Position numbers and translations under genes: made by a program
Source: Dactylorhiza incarnata
Lineage: Eukaryota > Streptophyta > Magnoliopsida > Asparagales > Orchidaceae
Direction of reading: 5' to 3'
NCBI GenBank assembly: GCA_033032865.1
Contig: JAWHQI010000065.1
Span: 3,720,001-3,784,000, forward strand
Length of the DNA stretch: 64,000 nucleotides
Shown here: piece by piece, positions 1 to 12,170 of the stretch
Layout of the letters: the number at the start of each line of letters is the position of its first letter
How positions within the stretch are numbered: the stretch's first letter is position 1
The notes under the pieces: generated by a model
What the model was told of the DNA's origin: nothing
The model's input: only the letters and a program-made list of their open reading frames with translations
Databases searched by the model: none

Positions 1-615
1 CATCTTTTTATGTTATTATTTATATTATATGTATTTTTTGTTGTTTTGGTTTTAATATGAAAATAAGCATGTTTTAAAATATATCTAAATTTTAAGAAAG
101 ATAAAATAAAGAAAATAAAGAGAAAACTTTAAGATAAAAACCAAGGAAGAAATAAGAGAAATAGAAAGGCAAAAGCAACGGGGTTTTCTTGTTTCGAAAT
201 ATCGACAAAAATCCCCTCTCGGGTCTGTCGAATAATCCTACTTTGAGAAACTTCCTATTGTCTTATCTTAAAATTTCCCAAAAATCGTTTTGATTTTCTT
301 TTTAAAGTTTTTGCATTATTTTATTTGTTTCATTTTTCTTTTTGAAAAAAGAGAATGATAATTTAAAATATGCATAATTATTAATATTATTATTTTTTTT
401 CATTTTGTTTTTTTATTTTTTTATTTATTATTATTATTTATTATTATTATTTTTGTTTAAGTTTTTTTTTTTTTTTTTTTTTTTTTTTGAAATGAAAAAT
501 TATTTCATCATTTTTTTTTATGTGAAAGAGCGAAATTGGATAAATATGGGGGTGCCTCCCACGAGCGCTTTGTTTACCGTCTCGTAGCTTGACGCGGTGG
601 CGGGGTACGATCTTT
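1..615 (-). other. 3' untranslated region of the Athila element
   Basis: This stretch follows the gag-pol stop on the minus strand. At about 545-580 the minus strand reads AAGCGCTCGTGGGAGGCACC, which resembles the conserved GGGAGGCA motif found after the pol gene in Athila and Tat elements. The rest is a T-rich homopolymer (about 460-488) and AT-rich sequence without a convincing gene; the small frame at 405-587 is low-complexity. Around 200-260 short strings match the 5' LTR (TTCGAAATATCGA, TAATCCTACTT), but the order differs from the LTR, so I do not call this the 3' LTR. Confidence 0.5.
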
Positions 616-3600
616 TTAGAGGTGGGGGAGGGGTATGGAATTTAGCTTCCCTCCCAGTTGATCCCCCGCGTGGTAGAGTTTTAGTCGGTGACCGTTAACT
701 TTTAAGTCGCCTTTTTCCGGGTGGGTGATAAGGACGGTCCCGTATGGCCAAACCTCTTTCACTTGAAAGGGGCCGGACCAACGGGATTTTAGTTTCCCCG
801 GAAAAAGACGAAGACGAGAATTATATAGGAGGACGAGATCGCCCGGCGCAAATGATTTTGGAAATTTAATTTTGCGGTCGTGGTAAAATTTCGAGCGTTC
901 ATTATAAAATTTATTACTCTCGTAAGCGTTCGCACGCCATTCATCGAGTTCGTTTAATTGGAATTTCCGATTTTCGGCGGTTAAATTGTGATCGAGATTT
1001 AAGAGTTTTAACGCCCAAAAAGCGCGGTGCTCTAATTCTACGGGCAAATGGCACGCCTTGCCGTAGACTAATCGATAAGGCGTACAACCGATTGCGGTCT
1101 TGTACGCCGTACGATATGCCCACAGCGCGTCGTCTAATTTAATTGCCCAATCCTTCCTATTTATTGAAACGGTTTTTTCTAATATGCGTTTGATTTCCCG
1201 ATTTACGACCTCCACTTGGCCGCTCGTTTGGGGGTGATAGGCGGTGGCGAGTTTATGCGTGACGCCATATTTGGTTAATATTTTTGCAAATTGGGCGTTG
1301 CAAAAGTGCGTACCCCTATCACTAACTATCGCACGGGGCGTACCGAAGCGAGAAAATAATTTTTTAAGAAAGTTGACGACGACTCTCGCATCGTTGGTGG
1401 GGAGAGCTTGCGCTTCCGCCCACCTAGATACGTAGTCGACCGCCACTAAAATGTAGCGATTTGTATAAGAAGGAGGTAGGGGGCCTATGAAATCTATGCC
1501 CCATAAATCGAAAATCTCGCATTCTAAATAAAAATTTTGGGGCATCTCGTCGCGACGAGAGATGTTACCCGACCGTTGACAGCTATCGCATGCGCTCACA
1601 AAAGTGTGAGCGTCTTTGAAGAGAGCGGGCCAATAAAAGCCCGCCTCCAGCGCCTTCTGCGCGGTCCGGTTGGCTTGATAATGCCCCCCGGCCGGCCCTT
1701 CGTGGCAGTGCCGCAAAATTTGCGCACCCTCCTCGTTCGAAACGCATCTCCGCACGACTTGGTCCGCGCAGACGCGAAATAAGAAAGGGTCCTCCCAAAA
1801 GTAATTTTTCAAATCAGAAAAGAATTTCTTCTTTTGCTGTTTTGAAAAGTCTTTCGGGAGCACCCGCGCAACTAAATAGTTGGCGTAGTCTGCGAACCAA
1901 GGCGAGGGAGAAGTTTTTAAATTATTTAAAGCTAAAAGACGCTCCTCGGGAAATCGATCATCGATTTCCGGTTCGAAGAGCGCTTCCGCGATTGGGTGCT
2001 CTAAACGAGAAAGGTGGTCGGCCGCTAAATTTTCGGCCCCCTTCTTATCGCGGATCTCTAAATCAAATTCTTGTAATAGGAGGATCCATCGAAGAAGGCG
2101 GGGCTTAGCGTCCATTTTTTCTAATAAATATTTTAGGGCGGAGTGGTCGGTAAATATAATAATTTTTGAAAGCGTGACGTATGGCCTAAACTTATCTATG
2201 GCGAAGACGACGGCAAGGAGTTCCTTTTCCGTTGTCGTGTAATTAGCCTGTGCGGCCGTGAGCGTGCGGGACGCGTAGTAGATAGGATGAAAATATTTAT
2301 TTACGCGTTGGCCTAATACGGCCCCTACCGCTATATCGCTCGCGTCGCACATAATCTCAAACGGAAGGGTCCAATCGGGCGCCACCAGAATGGGAGAATG
2401 GATAAGTTTATTTTTTATGGCATTGAATGCCTCTACGCACGCGTTATCAAAAATAAATGGAGATTCCTTCTCCAGGAGGTGGGTTAGCGGTTTTGTTATT
2501 TTAGAAAAGTTTTGGATGAACCGCCTATAAAAACCCGCGTGGCCAAGAAAACTACGGATTGATTTAATATTTGAGGGCGCGGGGAGTTTTTCAATTATTT
2601 CGACCTTGGCCTTGTCGACCTCCATCCCTCTTTCAGAAATTTTGTGGCCGAGAACTAAGCCTTCTCGAACCATAAAATTACACTTTTCCCAGTTTAAAAC
2701 CAGGTTCGTGTCTTCGCATCGTTGGAGGACTCGATCTAAATTTTGGAGGCAGTTTTGGAAGGAGCTTCCAAAAACCGAGAAGTCATCCATAAAGACTTCC
2801 ATAATATCCTCTACGAGCTCTCCAAATATCGCTAGCATACATCGTTGAAATGTAGCTGGCGCGTTGCAGAGGCCGAATGGCATCCTTCGGTACGCGAAGG
2901 TACCGAAGGGGCACGTAAAGGTTGTTTTCTCCTGGTCTTCGGGGGAGATAGGAATTTGTAAAAATCCCGATAGACCATCGAGAAAACAATAATAAGGATG
3001 GCCCGATAGCCGCTCCAAAATTTGATCGATAAACGGTAACGGAAAGTGGTCTTTGCGGGTGGCATCATTTAATTTTCGGTAATCGATGCACACCCTCCAA
3101 CCCGTAACAGTACGAGTTGGAATTAATTCGTTATGTTCGTTTGCCACTACCGTTATACCGCCCTTTTTAGGCACGACATGAATGGGACTAACCCACGTGC
3201 TGTCAGAAATAGGGTAGATAATCCCCGCATCCAGTAATTTTATTACTTCAGCCTTAACGACCTCCCGCATATTTGGGTTTAATCGTCGCTGAGGCTGGAT
3301 GGTTTTGCGGGAATTATCTTCTAAGAATATTTTGTGCGTGCAAAAAGAGGGATTTATCCCCCTAATATCGGAAATCTGCCATGCAATTGCATGGCGATGC
3401 GTGGACAAAACTTTAACTAATTCGGAAGTTTCCGAATCAGATAAAGAAGACGAAATAATAACCGGGAGTTTTAAGTCCGCGGCGAGAAAAGCGTATTTTA
3501 AATGGTCGGGGAGTGGCTTAAGCTCCAAGACCGGGGGTTCTTCGTAAGATGTTGAAATTTTTAAACTTTTAGAATTAAAAGATTCGAAAGGCGAATCTGG

Positions 3601-5931
3601 CGGTAGCTCGTCCAAAGGGGCGAGGTCCGCCAAATCCGTTTCGTCTAAATTTAAAGCTAGTAATTCTGCAAGCGAAGAACACTCATCCTCGAACGCGGAT
3701 TCTAAGTGAAAGCAAGAATCGTCGTTCGATAAAGAATTTCGCATCGAGGGATTAATAAGAAGGGTAACTTCGTCGTCCCCTACCCGAAGGAGGAGGCGAC
3801 CGTTACTCACGTCAATTAAAGCGCGGGAGGTCGCGAGGAAAGGGCGACCGAGGATAATTGGCACCTCGGCGTCCTCCTCGATGTCGAGGATGACGAAGTC
3901 TACCGGGAAGATAAACTTGTCAACCTTGACCAGAACGTCCTCCACTACCCCGATAGGATATTTTATCGAGCGATCCGCGAGTTGGATGCTCATTTTCGTT
4001 GGGGTGGGAACACCCAAATCAAGTTTTTTAAAGAGGGAGAAGGGCATCAAATTGATGCTCGCTCCCAGGTCCGCTAGGGCGTACTTTATTAATAAATTGC
4101 CAAAAAGGCACGGGATGGAAAACCTTCCCGGGTCGTTTAGTTTTGGCGGCAATTTATTAAGTAGGACCGCCGAGCATTCCGCATTTAAGGAAACACGCGA
4201 AATACCCTCGAGCTTCTTTTTATTAGAAAGGAGCTCCTTAAGGTATTTCGCGTATTTCGGCATTTGTGAGAGTGCCTCGCAGAAGGGGACGTTAATTTGA
4301 ATTTGTTTAAAAATTTGTAAAAACTTTTTATAATGTTCGTCCTCCTTCTCTTTATTAAGTTTTGCGGGGTACGGAATTTGCGGGCTCGAGACGCCCGGCG
4401 CTAATTTTTCTTCTGTATCTAATAAAATAAAAGACGAGGGTGCAGGGGTCGGAGGCGAAACAGTTACCTGATGCTCAACCCGCAATGGGGAGTCGACCTC
4501 CTTGCCGCTGTGAAGGGTAATGGCGTGGGCATTTTCACGCGGGTTCTGCTCCGAGTTCCCCGGTAGTGCTCCATGTGGCCGCTCGGAGACCATTTTTGCA
4601 AGCTGGCCAACCTGCATTTCTAAGTTTTTTAGCGATCCGGTTATATTCCGGATATTTGCGTCGTTGGAAGCCATGTATTTTGCAAAAAGCTCCTCGAGCG
4701 GAGAAGGTTTTGGAGGAGGAGGCGCAAAACCCTGCTGAAATCCTTGGGGATATCCATGCGGAAATCCTTGCGGGATCGCAGGTGGAGGGCGTTGCGCATT
4801 ATTTGGGTTACTCCAGGAGAAGTTCGGGTGATTCCTCCAACCCGGGTTATAGTTATTACTATAAGGGTTGAAGGGCCCCCGCACTTGGTTACCCACGTAA
4901 TCCACCGATTCCTCGCATAAATTATTATTATTATTAATATTATTAAGATTATTATTATTAAGATTATTAAAATTATTATTATTATTATTAGCCCACGCGG
5001 GAGTGGAGGAGGAAGCAGTCATCTCCGCCACTTGCTTACTTAGCCGCTCTACCTGCGAGGCTAAGTGAGTAGTGGCATCCACTTCAAAAATCCCAGCCGC
5101 TTTAGAAGGACGCGCCCTTGGCACATTCCACTGGTATGCGTTCATGGCCATTTCCTCGAACAAAGTTTGAGCGGCCTCCGGGGTTTTGTTGTTTAACGTT
5201 CCCCCGGCGGCTGCGTCGATCATTTGTCGAGTCGAGAAATTTAAGCCGTTATAGAACGTTTGTACCTGTAGCCAAGGTGGTAGCGCGTGATGAGGACACT
5301 TACGCAGACATTCTTTATATCGCTCCCAAGTCTCGTAGAGAGACTCAGAATCGAATTGTATAAATGATGCGATGTCGGCGCGTAATTTGGCGGTTTTTGA
5401 CGGAGGAAAATATTTAGTTAGAAAATTTTCCGTCAAATCGGCCCACGTGGTTATGGACCCTCTCGGAAGAGAAGTCAACCACGATTTCGCCTTTGTCCGC
5501 AGGGAAAAGGGAAATAAGCGCAAGCGAATGGCGTCATCGCTGACGCCATTAATTTTAAACGTGTCGCAAATTTCTAAAAAGTTATATAGATGAAGGTTTG
5601 GGTCCTCATCTGGCAAGCCGTCGAATTGAGCCGACTGCTGTACCATTTGAATCGTGCTGGGTTTTATTTCGAAATTGTTATTTGCTATCGCGGGGCGAGT
5701 GATGCTCGATCCTGTATCCTCCAAATTCGGCCTGGCATAGTAGGCCATGGTCCGCTGCGGAGCCGCAGGTGGATTAGGATCGCCCATTACTCCTATATGT
5801 ATATCGCCGACGGATTCTTCGGGATCTATTTGTAGATTTTGATTATGAGATCGGAGGCGCTCGTGAAACGTGCGCTCGATTTCAGGATCAAAAGGTATAG
5901 TCGGATTATTCGAAGAATCGCCTCGGGTCAT
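616..5931 (-). CDS. Athila gag-pol polyprotein (gag, protease, RT, RNase H, integrase)
   Basis: An open frame of 1771 codons encodes the complete replication machinery. The gag domain lies at roughly residues 85-300, followed by an Asn-rich linker. The aspartic protease carries DLGAS with its Asp near residue 621. Reverse transcriptase has the catalytic MDD motif with the first Asp near 1049. RNase H has its CDAS motif near 1196. The integrase has an HHCC zinc finger and a D1480-D1538-E1574 triad with 35 residues between the last two, as expected. The chosen start is the first ATG of the frame, about 520 bases after the primer site. No stop or frameshift breaks the frame, so the protein may be functional. 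Canonical CCHC knuckles are not seen in gag. Confidence 0.93.
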   Translation of the reverse strand: MTRGDSSNNPTIPFDPEIERTFHERLRSHNQNLQIDPEESVGDIHIGVMGDPNPPAAPQRTMAYYARPNLEDTGSSITRPAIANNNFEIKPSTIQMVQQSAQFDGLPDEDPNLHLYNFLEICDTFKINGVSDDAIRLRLFPFSLRTKAKSWLTSLPRGSITTWADLTENFLTKYFPPSKTAKLRADIASFIQFDSESLYETWERYKECLRKCPHHALPPWLQVQTFYNGLNFSTRQMIDAAAGGTLNNKTPEAAQTLFEEMAMNAYQWNVPRARPSKAAGIFEVDATTHLASQVERLSKQVAEMTASSSTPAWANNNNNNFNNLNNNNLNNINNNNNLCEESVDYVGNQVRGPFNPYSNNYNPGWRNHPNFSWSNPNNAQRPPPAIPQGFPHGYPQGFQQGFAPPPPKPSPLEELFAKYMASNDANIRNITGSLKNLEMQVGQLAKMVSERPHGALPGNSEQNPRENAHAITLHSGKEVDSPLRVEHQVTVSPPTPAPSSFILLDTEEKLAPGVSSPQIPYPAKLNKEKEDEHYKKFLQIFKQIQINVPFCEALSQMPKYAKYLKELLSNKKKLEGISRVSLNAECSAVLLNKLPPKLNDPGRFSIPCLFGNLLIKYALADLGASINLMPFSLFKKLDLGVPTPTKMSIQLADRSIKYPIGVVEDVLVKVDKFIFPVDFVILDIEEDAEVPIILGRPFLATSRALIDVSNGRLLLRVGDDEVTLLINPSMRNSLSNDDSCFHLESAFEDECSSLAELLALNLDETDLADLAPLDELPPDSPFESFNSKSLKISTSYEEPPVLELKPLPDHLKYAFLAADLKLPVIISSSLSDSETSELVKVLSTHRHAIAWQISDIRGINPSFCTHKIFLEDNSRKTIQPQRRLNPNMREVVKAEVIKLLDAGIIYPISDSTWVSPIHVVPKKGGITVVANEHNELIPTRTVTGWRVCIDYRKLNDATRKDHFPLPFIDQILERLSGHPYYCFLDGLSGFLQIPISPEDQEKTTFTCPFGTFAYRRMPFGLCNAPATFQRCMLAIFGELVEDIMEVFMDDFSVFGSSFQNCLQNLDRVLQRCEDTNLVLNWEKCNFMVREGLVLGHKISERGMEVDKAKVEIIEKLPAPSNIKSIRSFLGHAGFYRRFIQNFSKITKPLTHLLEKESPFIFDNACVEAFNAIKNKLIHSPILVAPDWTLPFEIMCDASDIAVGAVLGQRVNKYFHPIYYASRTLTAAQANYTTTEKELLAVVFAIDKFRPYVTLSKIIIFTDHSALKYLLEKMDAKPRLLRWILLLQEFDLEIRDKKGAENLAADHLSRLEHPIAEALFEPEIDDRFPEERLLALNNLKTSPSPWFADYANYLVARVLPKDFSKQQKKKFFSDLKNYFWEDPFLFRVCADQVVRRCVSNEEGAQILRHCHEGPAGGHYQANRTAQKALEAGFYWPALFKDAHTFVSACDSCQRSGNISRRDEMPQNFYLECEIFDLWGIDFIGPLPPSYTNRYILVAVDYVSRWAEAQALPTNDARVVVNFLKKLFSRFGTPRAIVSDRGTHFCNAQFAKILTKYGVTHKLATAYHPQTSGQVEVVNREIKRILEKTVSINRKDWAIKLDDALWAYRTAYKTAIGCTPYRLVYGKACHLPVELEHRAFWALKLLNLDHNLTAENRKFQLNELDEWRANAYESNKFYNERSKFYHDRKIKFPKSFAPGDLVLLYNSRLRLFPGKLKSRWSGPFQVKEVWPYGTVLITHPEKGDLKVNGHRLKLYHAGDQLGGKLNSIPLPHL

Positions 5932-6448
5932 ACACTATTCGCAAATTTTTTTTTTTTTTTTTTGAAAAAGAGAGTTTTTCTTTTTATAGATTTTTTTTTT
6001 TGGTTTTTTTTTGTTTTAGAGAGATTTGTACAAGATGAAAAAAAAAAGAAAAATAAGTGAAAGAAAGTAATATATTTTTTTTGGTTTTTCTTTACTTAAG
6101 TAAAATATATATATATTTTTTTGATTTTTGTGGGGCTTTTACTTTTAGGAGGAATTTAAAATAAAGAGAAAGAAAAAGATAAGGTTTTTATTTGTTTTTG
6201 TGATTTTGGTTTGGTTTTTGGTTTTTGGTTTTTTGGTTTTTATATGAACATATAAGTAGTTATATTCCAAAATATATGTAAAAAAAAAAGAAAATTGAAA
6301 AATATGTGTTTATATATTTTTTTGATTTTTCTTTACTTAGATATATTTTTGTTTTTGTTTTTTTTTTTTTTTTTTTTTTTAGATAGAAAAAGTGATGAAA
6401 TATAAGATAAAATTAATAGCGTTTCCTATTTCAAAATAACGACACAAG

Positions 6449-6466
6449 TCCCCGGCAACGGCGCCA
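6449..6466 (-). promoter_or_regulatory. Primer binding site, tRNA-Asp type
   Basis: The minus strand reads TGGCGCCGTTGCCGGGGA. This is complementary to the 3' end of plant tRNA-Asp(GTC), the usual primer of Athila elements. It lies six bases inside the LTR edge, between LTR and gag-pol, so it fixes the element's orientation. Confidence 0.9.
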
Positions 6467-7375
6467 AAAACTTGATACGTTTTTTTAATTACGAAAGAGA
6501 TGAAAGCTCTTTCTTCCTTTTCGATTCAACCTTGGGCAGACGTTTTCGAAGAGCCCCGCGAGTAATCCTACTTCGAGGAATTATCCGTTATCCTATCGAA
6601 GGATAGAAGTAACGGACTCTTTCTCTTTCGAAATATCGAGGATTCCTCCTCGGCCGCGTCCTTTGAAGGCTAAATGAAAAGAAGAAAAAAGCTACTTTAC
6701 TTTTTAAAATTTAAATTGAAAGCTTTTTGAAAATATTGTCGCAACAATTTTTTAAGTAGTTGCAACAATTCTTTAAGAGCGTTTTAAAACTTCTTTTACC
6801 TTGAGCTAGTTGCAACAACCAAAGAGGCGTTGCAACAATTTTTTAGTGTTTTTAAAAGAGTTTTAAAGAGTGCTTTAGAGAGAAAGCTTTTGGGTTTATG
6901 TAATTATCCGGACTAAAATCAATAAAGGCAAGTGGACCTTATCGATAGTAGTATAGGATATTTCTTTTGAAATATCAAGGTCGTATTTTTCCAAGGTCGT
7001 ATCGATTATTTCTACTTGTTAGGAACGCGCTATTATCTTATCGAGAAGAGTTTGAAGATTTTTATGATTTTATAGAAAAGTTAGTGACGAAAACGATAAC
7101 TATCGCGGGCTTGGTGTGCGTTTAGCAAAAACCAAGAAAAGCGATGAAAAGAAAAAGAACGAAAACGTTAATTTGAAAAGTAGTTTTGCTTAGAAATTTT
7201 TAGGGTTTTATGAAACTATAATGATAACTACGGCGATAATTAGCGATTGAGCGGGGCGCGTGATTAAGCAAAAAGCAAATATATAAAAGATAAAAGACGC
7301 ACTAATTGAAAACGCACGCACTCTACGGAATTAAAATTAAAGCGGTAAATTGCAGAAATTGAAGAAATGCGATCC

Positions 7376-7494
7376 CTACCCAAAGAGGTAGAGGGGAAAT
7401 AAATGCGTGAGCAAGTCCTATCCAAACGGATAGGCGGGAAATAAATGCGTGAGCAAGTCCTATCCAAACGGATAGGCGGGAAATAAATGCGTGA
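7376..7494. repeat. 42-bp tandem repeat with hairpin in the Athila LTR
   Basis: Two and a bit copies of a 42-bp unit start at 7394, 7436 and 7478. Each full unit contains CCTATCC-AAAC-GGATAGG, a perfect 7-bp stem. The preceding diverged unit has CTACC-CAAAGA-GGTAG at 7376-7391, which still pairs although the bases differ. Confidence 0.7.
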
Positions 7495-8373
7495 CACAAA
7501 TGGAAACTATTCGATTACAAAAAAGGCGCAAACTTTATACTCATACACACACACACTCTACTTGAAATGAAATCTAAATTAAAAGAAAGCAAAAATTTAT
7601 ACTCATACACACACACACACTCTACTTTAATGAAATTTAATTAAAAATAAAACAAAACTAAACTCATACACTCACACACACAACAATAATGAAAACTAAG
7701 TTAAAAGAAAAGAAATGCTATACTCATACACTCACCCACACTAACAACAAAACAAAACTAAAATAAATACAAATTACTCTCATACACACACACACACTTA
7801 CAAAAAGAGAGAAAGAAAAAGTAAAAACAAGAAAACAAAACAAAACAAAACAATTTAATTAGCCACCTACACACACACACACTAACATGAAATCATCTAA
7901 AAATTACAACAATACTAAAAACAAGAAAGTTACTCTCATACACTCACACACACTTATAAAAAAGGCTAAGAGAAAATAAAAACAAAAGAAAACAAAACAA
8001 AACAAAAAAAAACTAATTAAACTCCTACACTCACACACACTAATATATATTCATCTAAAAATTACAACTAAGCTAAAAATATGAAAATTGCACTCATACA
8101 CACACACACCCAAATTAAAATGGACAAAACTAATTAAAATTACAAAATTACAAAAACTAAAAATAAAAAGAAAAAGACTAAAAAGAGAACAATTTTCACA
8201 AGAACAAAGGGAACAATTTTTACAAAACAAGCTATTTTATTTTCATCATAAAAGGATTACAAAACAAGAGAGAGAAAGTGCACAAAATTATGAAAATTAC
8301 AAAAGACTAGTTGGATCAAAACCTTAAGAACAAGCTCTCAAAATTTTGAACCTTTAATACAATGGCCTACCCC

Positions 8374-8385
8374 CCTTATTTATAG
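8374..8385 (-). promoter_or_regulatory. TATA box of the Athila LTR
   Basis: The minus strand reads CTATAAATAAGG. It is the only strong TATA element in the LTR and lies downstream of the GC-rich U3 part, which is the normal layout for a retrotransposon promoter. Confidence 0.65.
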
Positions 8386-8818
8386 AGGAATTGGGGGGGT
8401 GCATTAAGCAAAAAAAAAAGGGGCAGCTGGCTGCACATTGAGAGAAGCAAAATTTGTTTTGAGTTGAGGGGGTGCGGTTAGCTGGAAGCATGTGGGGTGC
8501 GGTTAGGGAGCTGGAAGGGTGCAGCAGGTGGCGGGTTGAGCTGGAGGGGCGCGGGCAGGCGGATCGGGCAGCGGCGCGGGCAGGGCGGATCGGGCAGCGG
8601 CGCGGGCAGGGCGGATCGGGCAGGGCGCGGGCAGCAGGGCAGGCGGATTTAATCCGGAGCAAAATTGAGCTTGCCCGGATTCGATCCCAGGGTGGTTCCG
8701 GGGTCAACCAAGAGCAGAACCAGCGAGCCAAGTGGCTCCATCTGTAAAGTAAAGGGGTATTTTAAATATATTATGATCAGCACAGATATTTTTATTTTCA
8801 TTTTTAATTTAATTTACA

Positions 8819-9635
8819 TAACTAATTATATGATTTAATATATATATGTTATTCTTTATTATAAATATATATGTTATTATTATATATTATATACTATTAT
8901 TATTTATATATTTACACATATACATATATAATACATATATTTATACACATACATATATATTTATACGATATTATTATTATGTTAATAGCTTATACTACTA
9001 TATTATTATATACATATACATATTACTATTTTTATTAAATATTACTATATATACTTATTATTATTATTATTGTATATACATTCTTATCATTATTATAATA
9101 TATATTTTATTATATATCTTATTTATTTATATATACACTTATTATTATTATATATTAACATATATGTATTTATTATTACATATATACATAAATATATATG
9201 TATTAAAAATATCAATATTTATTTATACTTATAATATTTACATATAAGATAAAACAAGCTATTTATTTTAATAATTTGCATATTGTATGTAGAAATACCC
9301 AACTTTTACTGCAATTCGTCGAAACATCCCGTGAAAACCCGTGAAATACGTGACGTCTCGTGGAATTCGTATAGATCTGTCCATATATATATACTACTAT
9401 AATTATTATATATATTTATATATTTCTTTATATTTATATTAAATACATAATACAAAGTTATTTCAAAATTTATTTTTATATAAGTATAATTACTTATTTT
9501 AACAAAATTTATATGAATATTTATAAACATATAAAAAGAAGTGATTTATTCAATAATTTGTATGTAATATGTACAAAATTGCCCAAAATTAGGCTAGAAA
9601 TTATACTAAAAATATGCATTATTTACTATTCATCA
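8819..9635. other. AT-rich spacer without recognised genes
   Basis: Mostly TA, TATAC and ATT simple sequence. Two related segments (about 9262-9300 and 9540-9590) share ATTTATT-AATAATTTG-TATGTA-like wording, suggesting an old tandem duplication. No coding potential was seen; the open frames here are composed of low-complexity Tyr/Ile/Leu codons. Confidence 0.6.
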
Positions 9636-10668
9636 GCGGCTAAGTCAATTCGTCGAATGTTCTCAAGAACTCCCGATGAATTCCGACGAATGAAAACAGA
9701 AGACAGTACTCCCACTAGCGCCGACGGTAGCACTTAGCGCCTGGCGCTAGCGATGATAGCGCAATTCCGTGAGCACATATGGAAGGAGATAACGCCTGGC
9801 GGTAGCCGATAGCGCAAGCGATAGCGACGCACACAGTTGGCAAGGAGGAATTTTTTCCTCGGATTGAAGATTCTGCCGCGCAAAATATGTCCTAATTTGG
9901 GATAGCGCCAGCGGTAGCGATAGCGCAGGCGCTAGCGCTAAGTCTATAAAAAGGACATCTTGGCTCCGACTTCCTAAGCCTCTAGAGATACAGAATTCCA
10001 GAGCTTCGTGCCACAACATAGAGAGGAAGTTTCAGAGAGATACTCCCACAAATCCATAAAGACTAAAGGAGATCCGTGGAGAAGATTTCAACACGCGTCA
10101 TCATTGTGACGAAAGACCGCATCGACTATGATCATACTCTGCGTCTTCGTCTACTTCTCCAAGAGATCCACATAGAGGGAGTTTTACATTATTGTCTTTT
10201 CATTCCACATCTTTTCTGTAATCGTTGAGTAAATTCGCCTCGTGTTGGCGACTAGTCTGGGTAGGACTTAGGGCTGAAATTCGCCTCGTGTTGGCGACTA
10301 GGTCTCGGGTGTAGGTCTAGGGGGTGCTCGAGGCCATATCCGGGGAAGGGTTGGCTAGAGCGGCTTGAGGCCGTATCCGGGAAAGGATCGGCTAAAGCCA
10401 ACTGGTTCGTGGGGATACGAGTCGGTATAGAAAACAAAAAGAGTCTTTCTATTAGCTTTGATTTCTAGCTTCGATAAGAGATCAAGTTTTGTAATCATGC
10501 TTCTCAAGTTAATAAAATCATGTCTTTACTTTTACTTCACTTGATTTGTCTTGATCTTCTCTAGTTTAAAATCAAAGCTTTTTTAAAGTTATTCAAAATA
10601 TATTACAAGTTTTTAAAACCCTTATTCACCCCCCCCCCCCCCCTCTAAGGGCGCCTACCGATCCAACA
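9636..10668 (+). repeat. 5' LTR (truncated) of the pol-less copia
   Basis: It matches 15844-16912 almost base for base, apart from scattered substitutions and a much shorter C-run near the end. It ends in CCAACA two bases before the primer site. The U3 part is packed with TAGCGC and GCGCTA motifs. Confidence 0.85.
9943..9952 (+). promoter_or_regulatory. TATA box of the pol-less copia 5' LTR
   Basis: TCTATAAAAA follows directly after the GCGCTAGCGCTAAG end of the TAGCGC motif array. The same arrangement occurs in the 3' LTR at 16151-16160. Confidence 0.7.
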
Positions 10669-10670
10669 AG

Positions 10671-10682
10671 TGGTATCAGAGC
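10671..10682 (+). promoter_or_regulatory. Primer binding site, initiator-Met tRNA type
   Basis: TGGTATCAGAGC is the standard Ty1/copia primer site. It lies two bases after the LTR end. Confidence 0.9.
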
Positions 10683-10717
10683 CAGATTATTCCAAATCGG
10701 ATTAACAACCGGGAATA

Positions 10718-12170
10718 ATGGCGTCTCATGATCTCGCTTCTACTAGTGGCGTAAATTTTTATGAAGAAGAAAAATATTCTAAACCACCTATATTCGAAGG
10801 GAAAAATTATAAAGGATGGAAATTATTAATGGAAAAGTTTATTAAAAGTTTAGATATCAATGCATGGGATATAACAATAGTTAGACCAGCGGACGAATCA
10901 AATAAATAAGAGCGTCACCTAAATGCAAAAGCTATGCATTATATTTTTTGTGTTTTATCTCAAGATATTTTTTAAATTAATATATTGTTTTTCCAGTGCA
11001 TACAAAGTATGGAAATTTCTTGAAGAAATGTATGATTCTCCTTCTACAGGTATGGAACAATCGCAAGAATCGGAGAATATGCAAGCTTGCACTAGTCTTC
11101 AAGAATGCTCCTCTCATGACGGATCAATGGAGCACACATCAAATGGAAAAGAAGAAGAAGTACTGTCTTCGGAAGAGGAGTGACAAAAAGTTGTCAAAGA
11201 AACGATATGTTCAAATCGTGCCTCTCCCAAAAGCAATGTAAGGAAATCAAATTCCATCTTTTGTACTTCTATCTCTTCATTACAATTGCTTCAAACTACA
11301 AAGCGCAAAATTAAGAAATTAAAAAATGCTAATAAACATTTGCGCTTAGAAAATAAAAATTTAAAGGCAAAAATTAATGAAGAATCAAATTCTAATTTAT
11401 CTAGTTCTACACATGGCTCCTTAGTTGAAAACACCACAACTTGTGTAGAATATAATGAATTAAAAGAAAAGCACAAGAAACTTGAAAAGGATTTTATTTT
11501 AGTAAAAAAACAAAATGAAAAATTATGTTTAGAAAATTCATCTTTGATAAATGATTGTGCTAAGTGCAAAGACTATAAAATTGAAATTAAAGAGATGGAT
11601 GAAACATTTGATGAATATAGAAATAACTATCAAGATCATATAGATTCAATTGTTTCAACTCTTAAAAATAGCACAATCGCTTATATTAAAGCTAGACATA
11701 ATTTAAAGATTAAGAATGATGTATTAAAATAAAAAATCAACTTGCTTATGAAAATTGTAAATACAAATTCACAATATCAAACTATATCTAAAAACAAGTT
11801 GAATATGAATATGAACATCTTACCTAAGTTTAAAAATGGGAGTAAGGAACATAAAGGATTTGTAAATCAAAATCAAAATCACCATAATTTACAAAATCAT
11901 ATTTCTCCCAACCTAAAATTAAATGCAAACAAATTTCCTTAAAATTATAAATTCAAAAACCTTTTTAATCCAAATGTTCAAGTAAATGATTATGGAAATT
12001 TGAAAACTAAAAATAATGTTAAACCAAGATTTGAATGGAGACCCAAAGTTAAAGATGAAACACAAACTCCACTCGAAAGGGCTCATTCACTTCCATCTCC
12101 TCAAAAGCAAACACGGTGTATTTGGGTACCCCAAAGGAACCGTCACACCCGGTCCTCTTTGGATACCTAA
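10718..12170 (+). pseudogene. Degenerate copia gag with coiled coil
   Basis: The first frame (10718-10909) has the copia gag opening, with motifs FEGKNYKGW and MEKFI. It stops early, and related sequence such as LNAKAM follows in other frames. A second open stretch at 11286-11732 encodes a Lys/Glu-rich coiled coil with a CAKC pair, like the gag C-terminal region of several copia lineages. The stretch up to 12170 includes a remnant resembling the WVPKG linker (IWVPQR) that normally precedes the protease. The frame is broken by several stops and shifts, so no functional gag is expected. No CCHC knuckle was found. Confidence 0.7.

Larger units (their letters stand above)
1..8818 (-). mobile_element. 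Athila-type Ty3/gypsy retrotransposon, partial
   Basis: Reading on the minus strand, the order is LTR with TATA box, tRNA-Asp-type primer site, T-rich leader on the plus strand, and one uninterrupted gag-pol frame. The gag sequence, the DLGAS protease motif and the tRNA-Asp primer site are characteristic of the Athila lineage. The second LTR should lie to the left of position 1, so the element is truncated only by the window edge. No env-like frame is seen after the integrase in the part that is visible. The uninterrupted frame suggests a recent insertion, but the two LTRs cannot be compared here. Confidence 0.9.
6473..8818 (-). repeat. 5' LTR of the Athila element
   Basis: The LTR 3' terminus on the minus strand is CGTATCA, directly before the primer site. 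The other end is placed at TGTAAATTA (plus-strand 8818) because the related LTR at 16925-18599 ends in the same way; homology continues a little further, so this edge is uncertain by tens of bases. The transcribed part holds many CA-rich runs (ACACACACTCTACTT-like, 7540-8110). A GC-rich U3 segment with repeated GGCGGATCGGGCAGCGGC lies at about 8540-8640. Length is about 2.3 kb. Confidence 0.7.

Noticed and set aside
405..587. 60-codon open frame in T-rich DNA
   Set aside because: It is a run of Phe, Tyr and Leu codons produced by poly-T and ATT repeats in the element's 3' untranslated region.
8675..8745. A GGATTCGATCCC string resembling a tRNA B-box
   Set aside because: No matching A-box, anticodon arm or acceptor stem could be folded around it, and it lies in the U3 part of an LTR.
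8846..9247. 133-codon frame rich in Tyr and Ile
   Set aside because: It is a by-product of TATATAC simple sequence, with no domain or start context.
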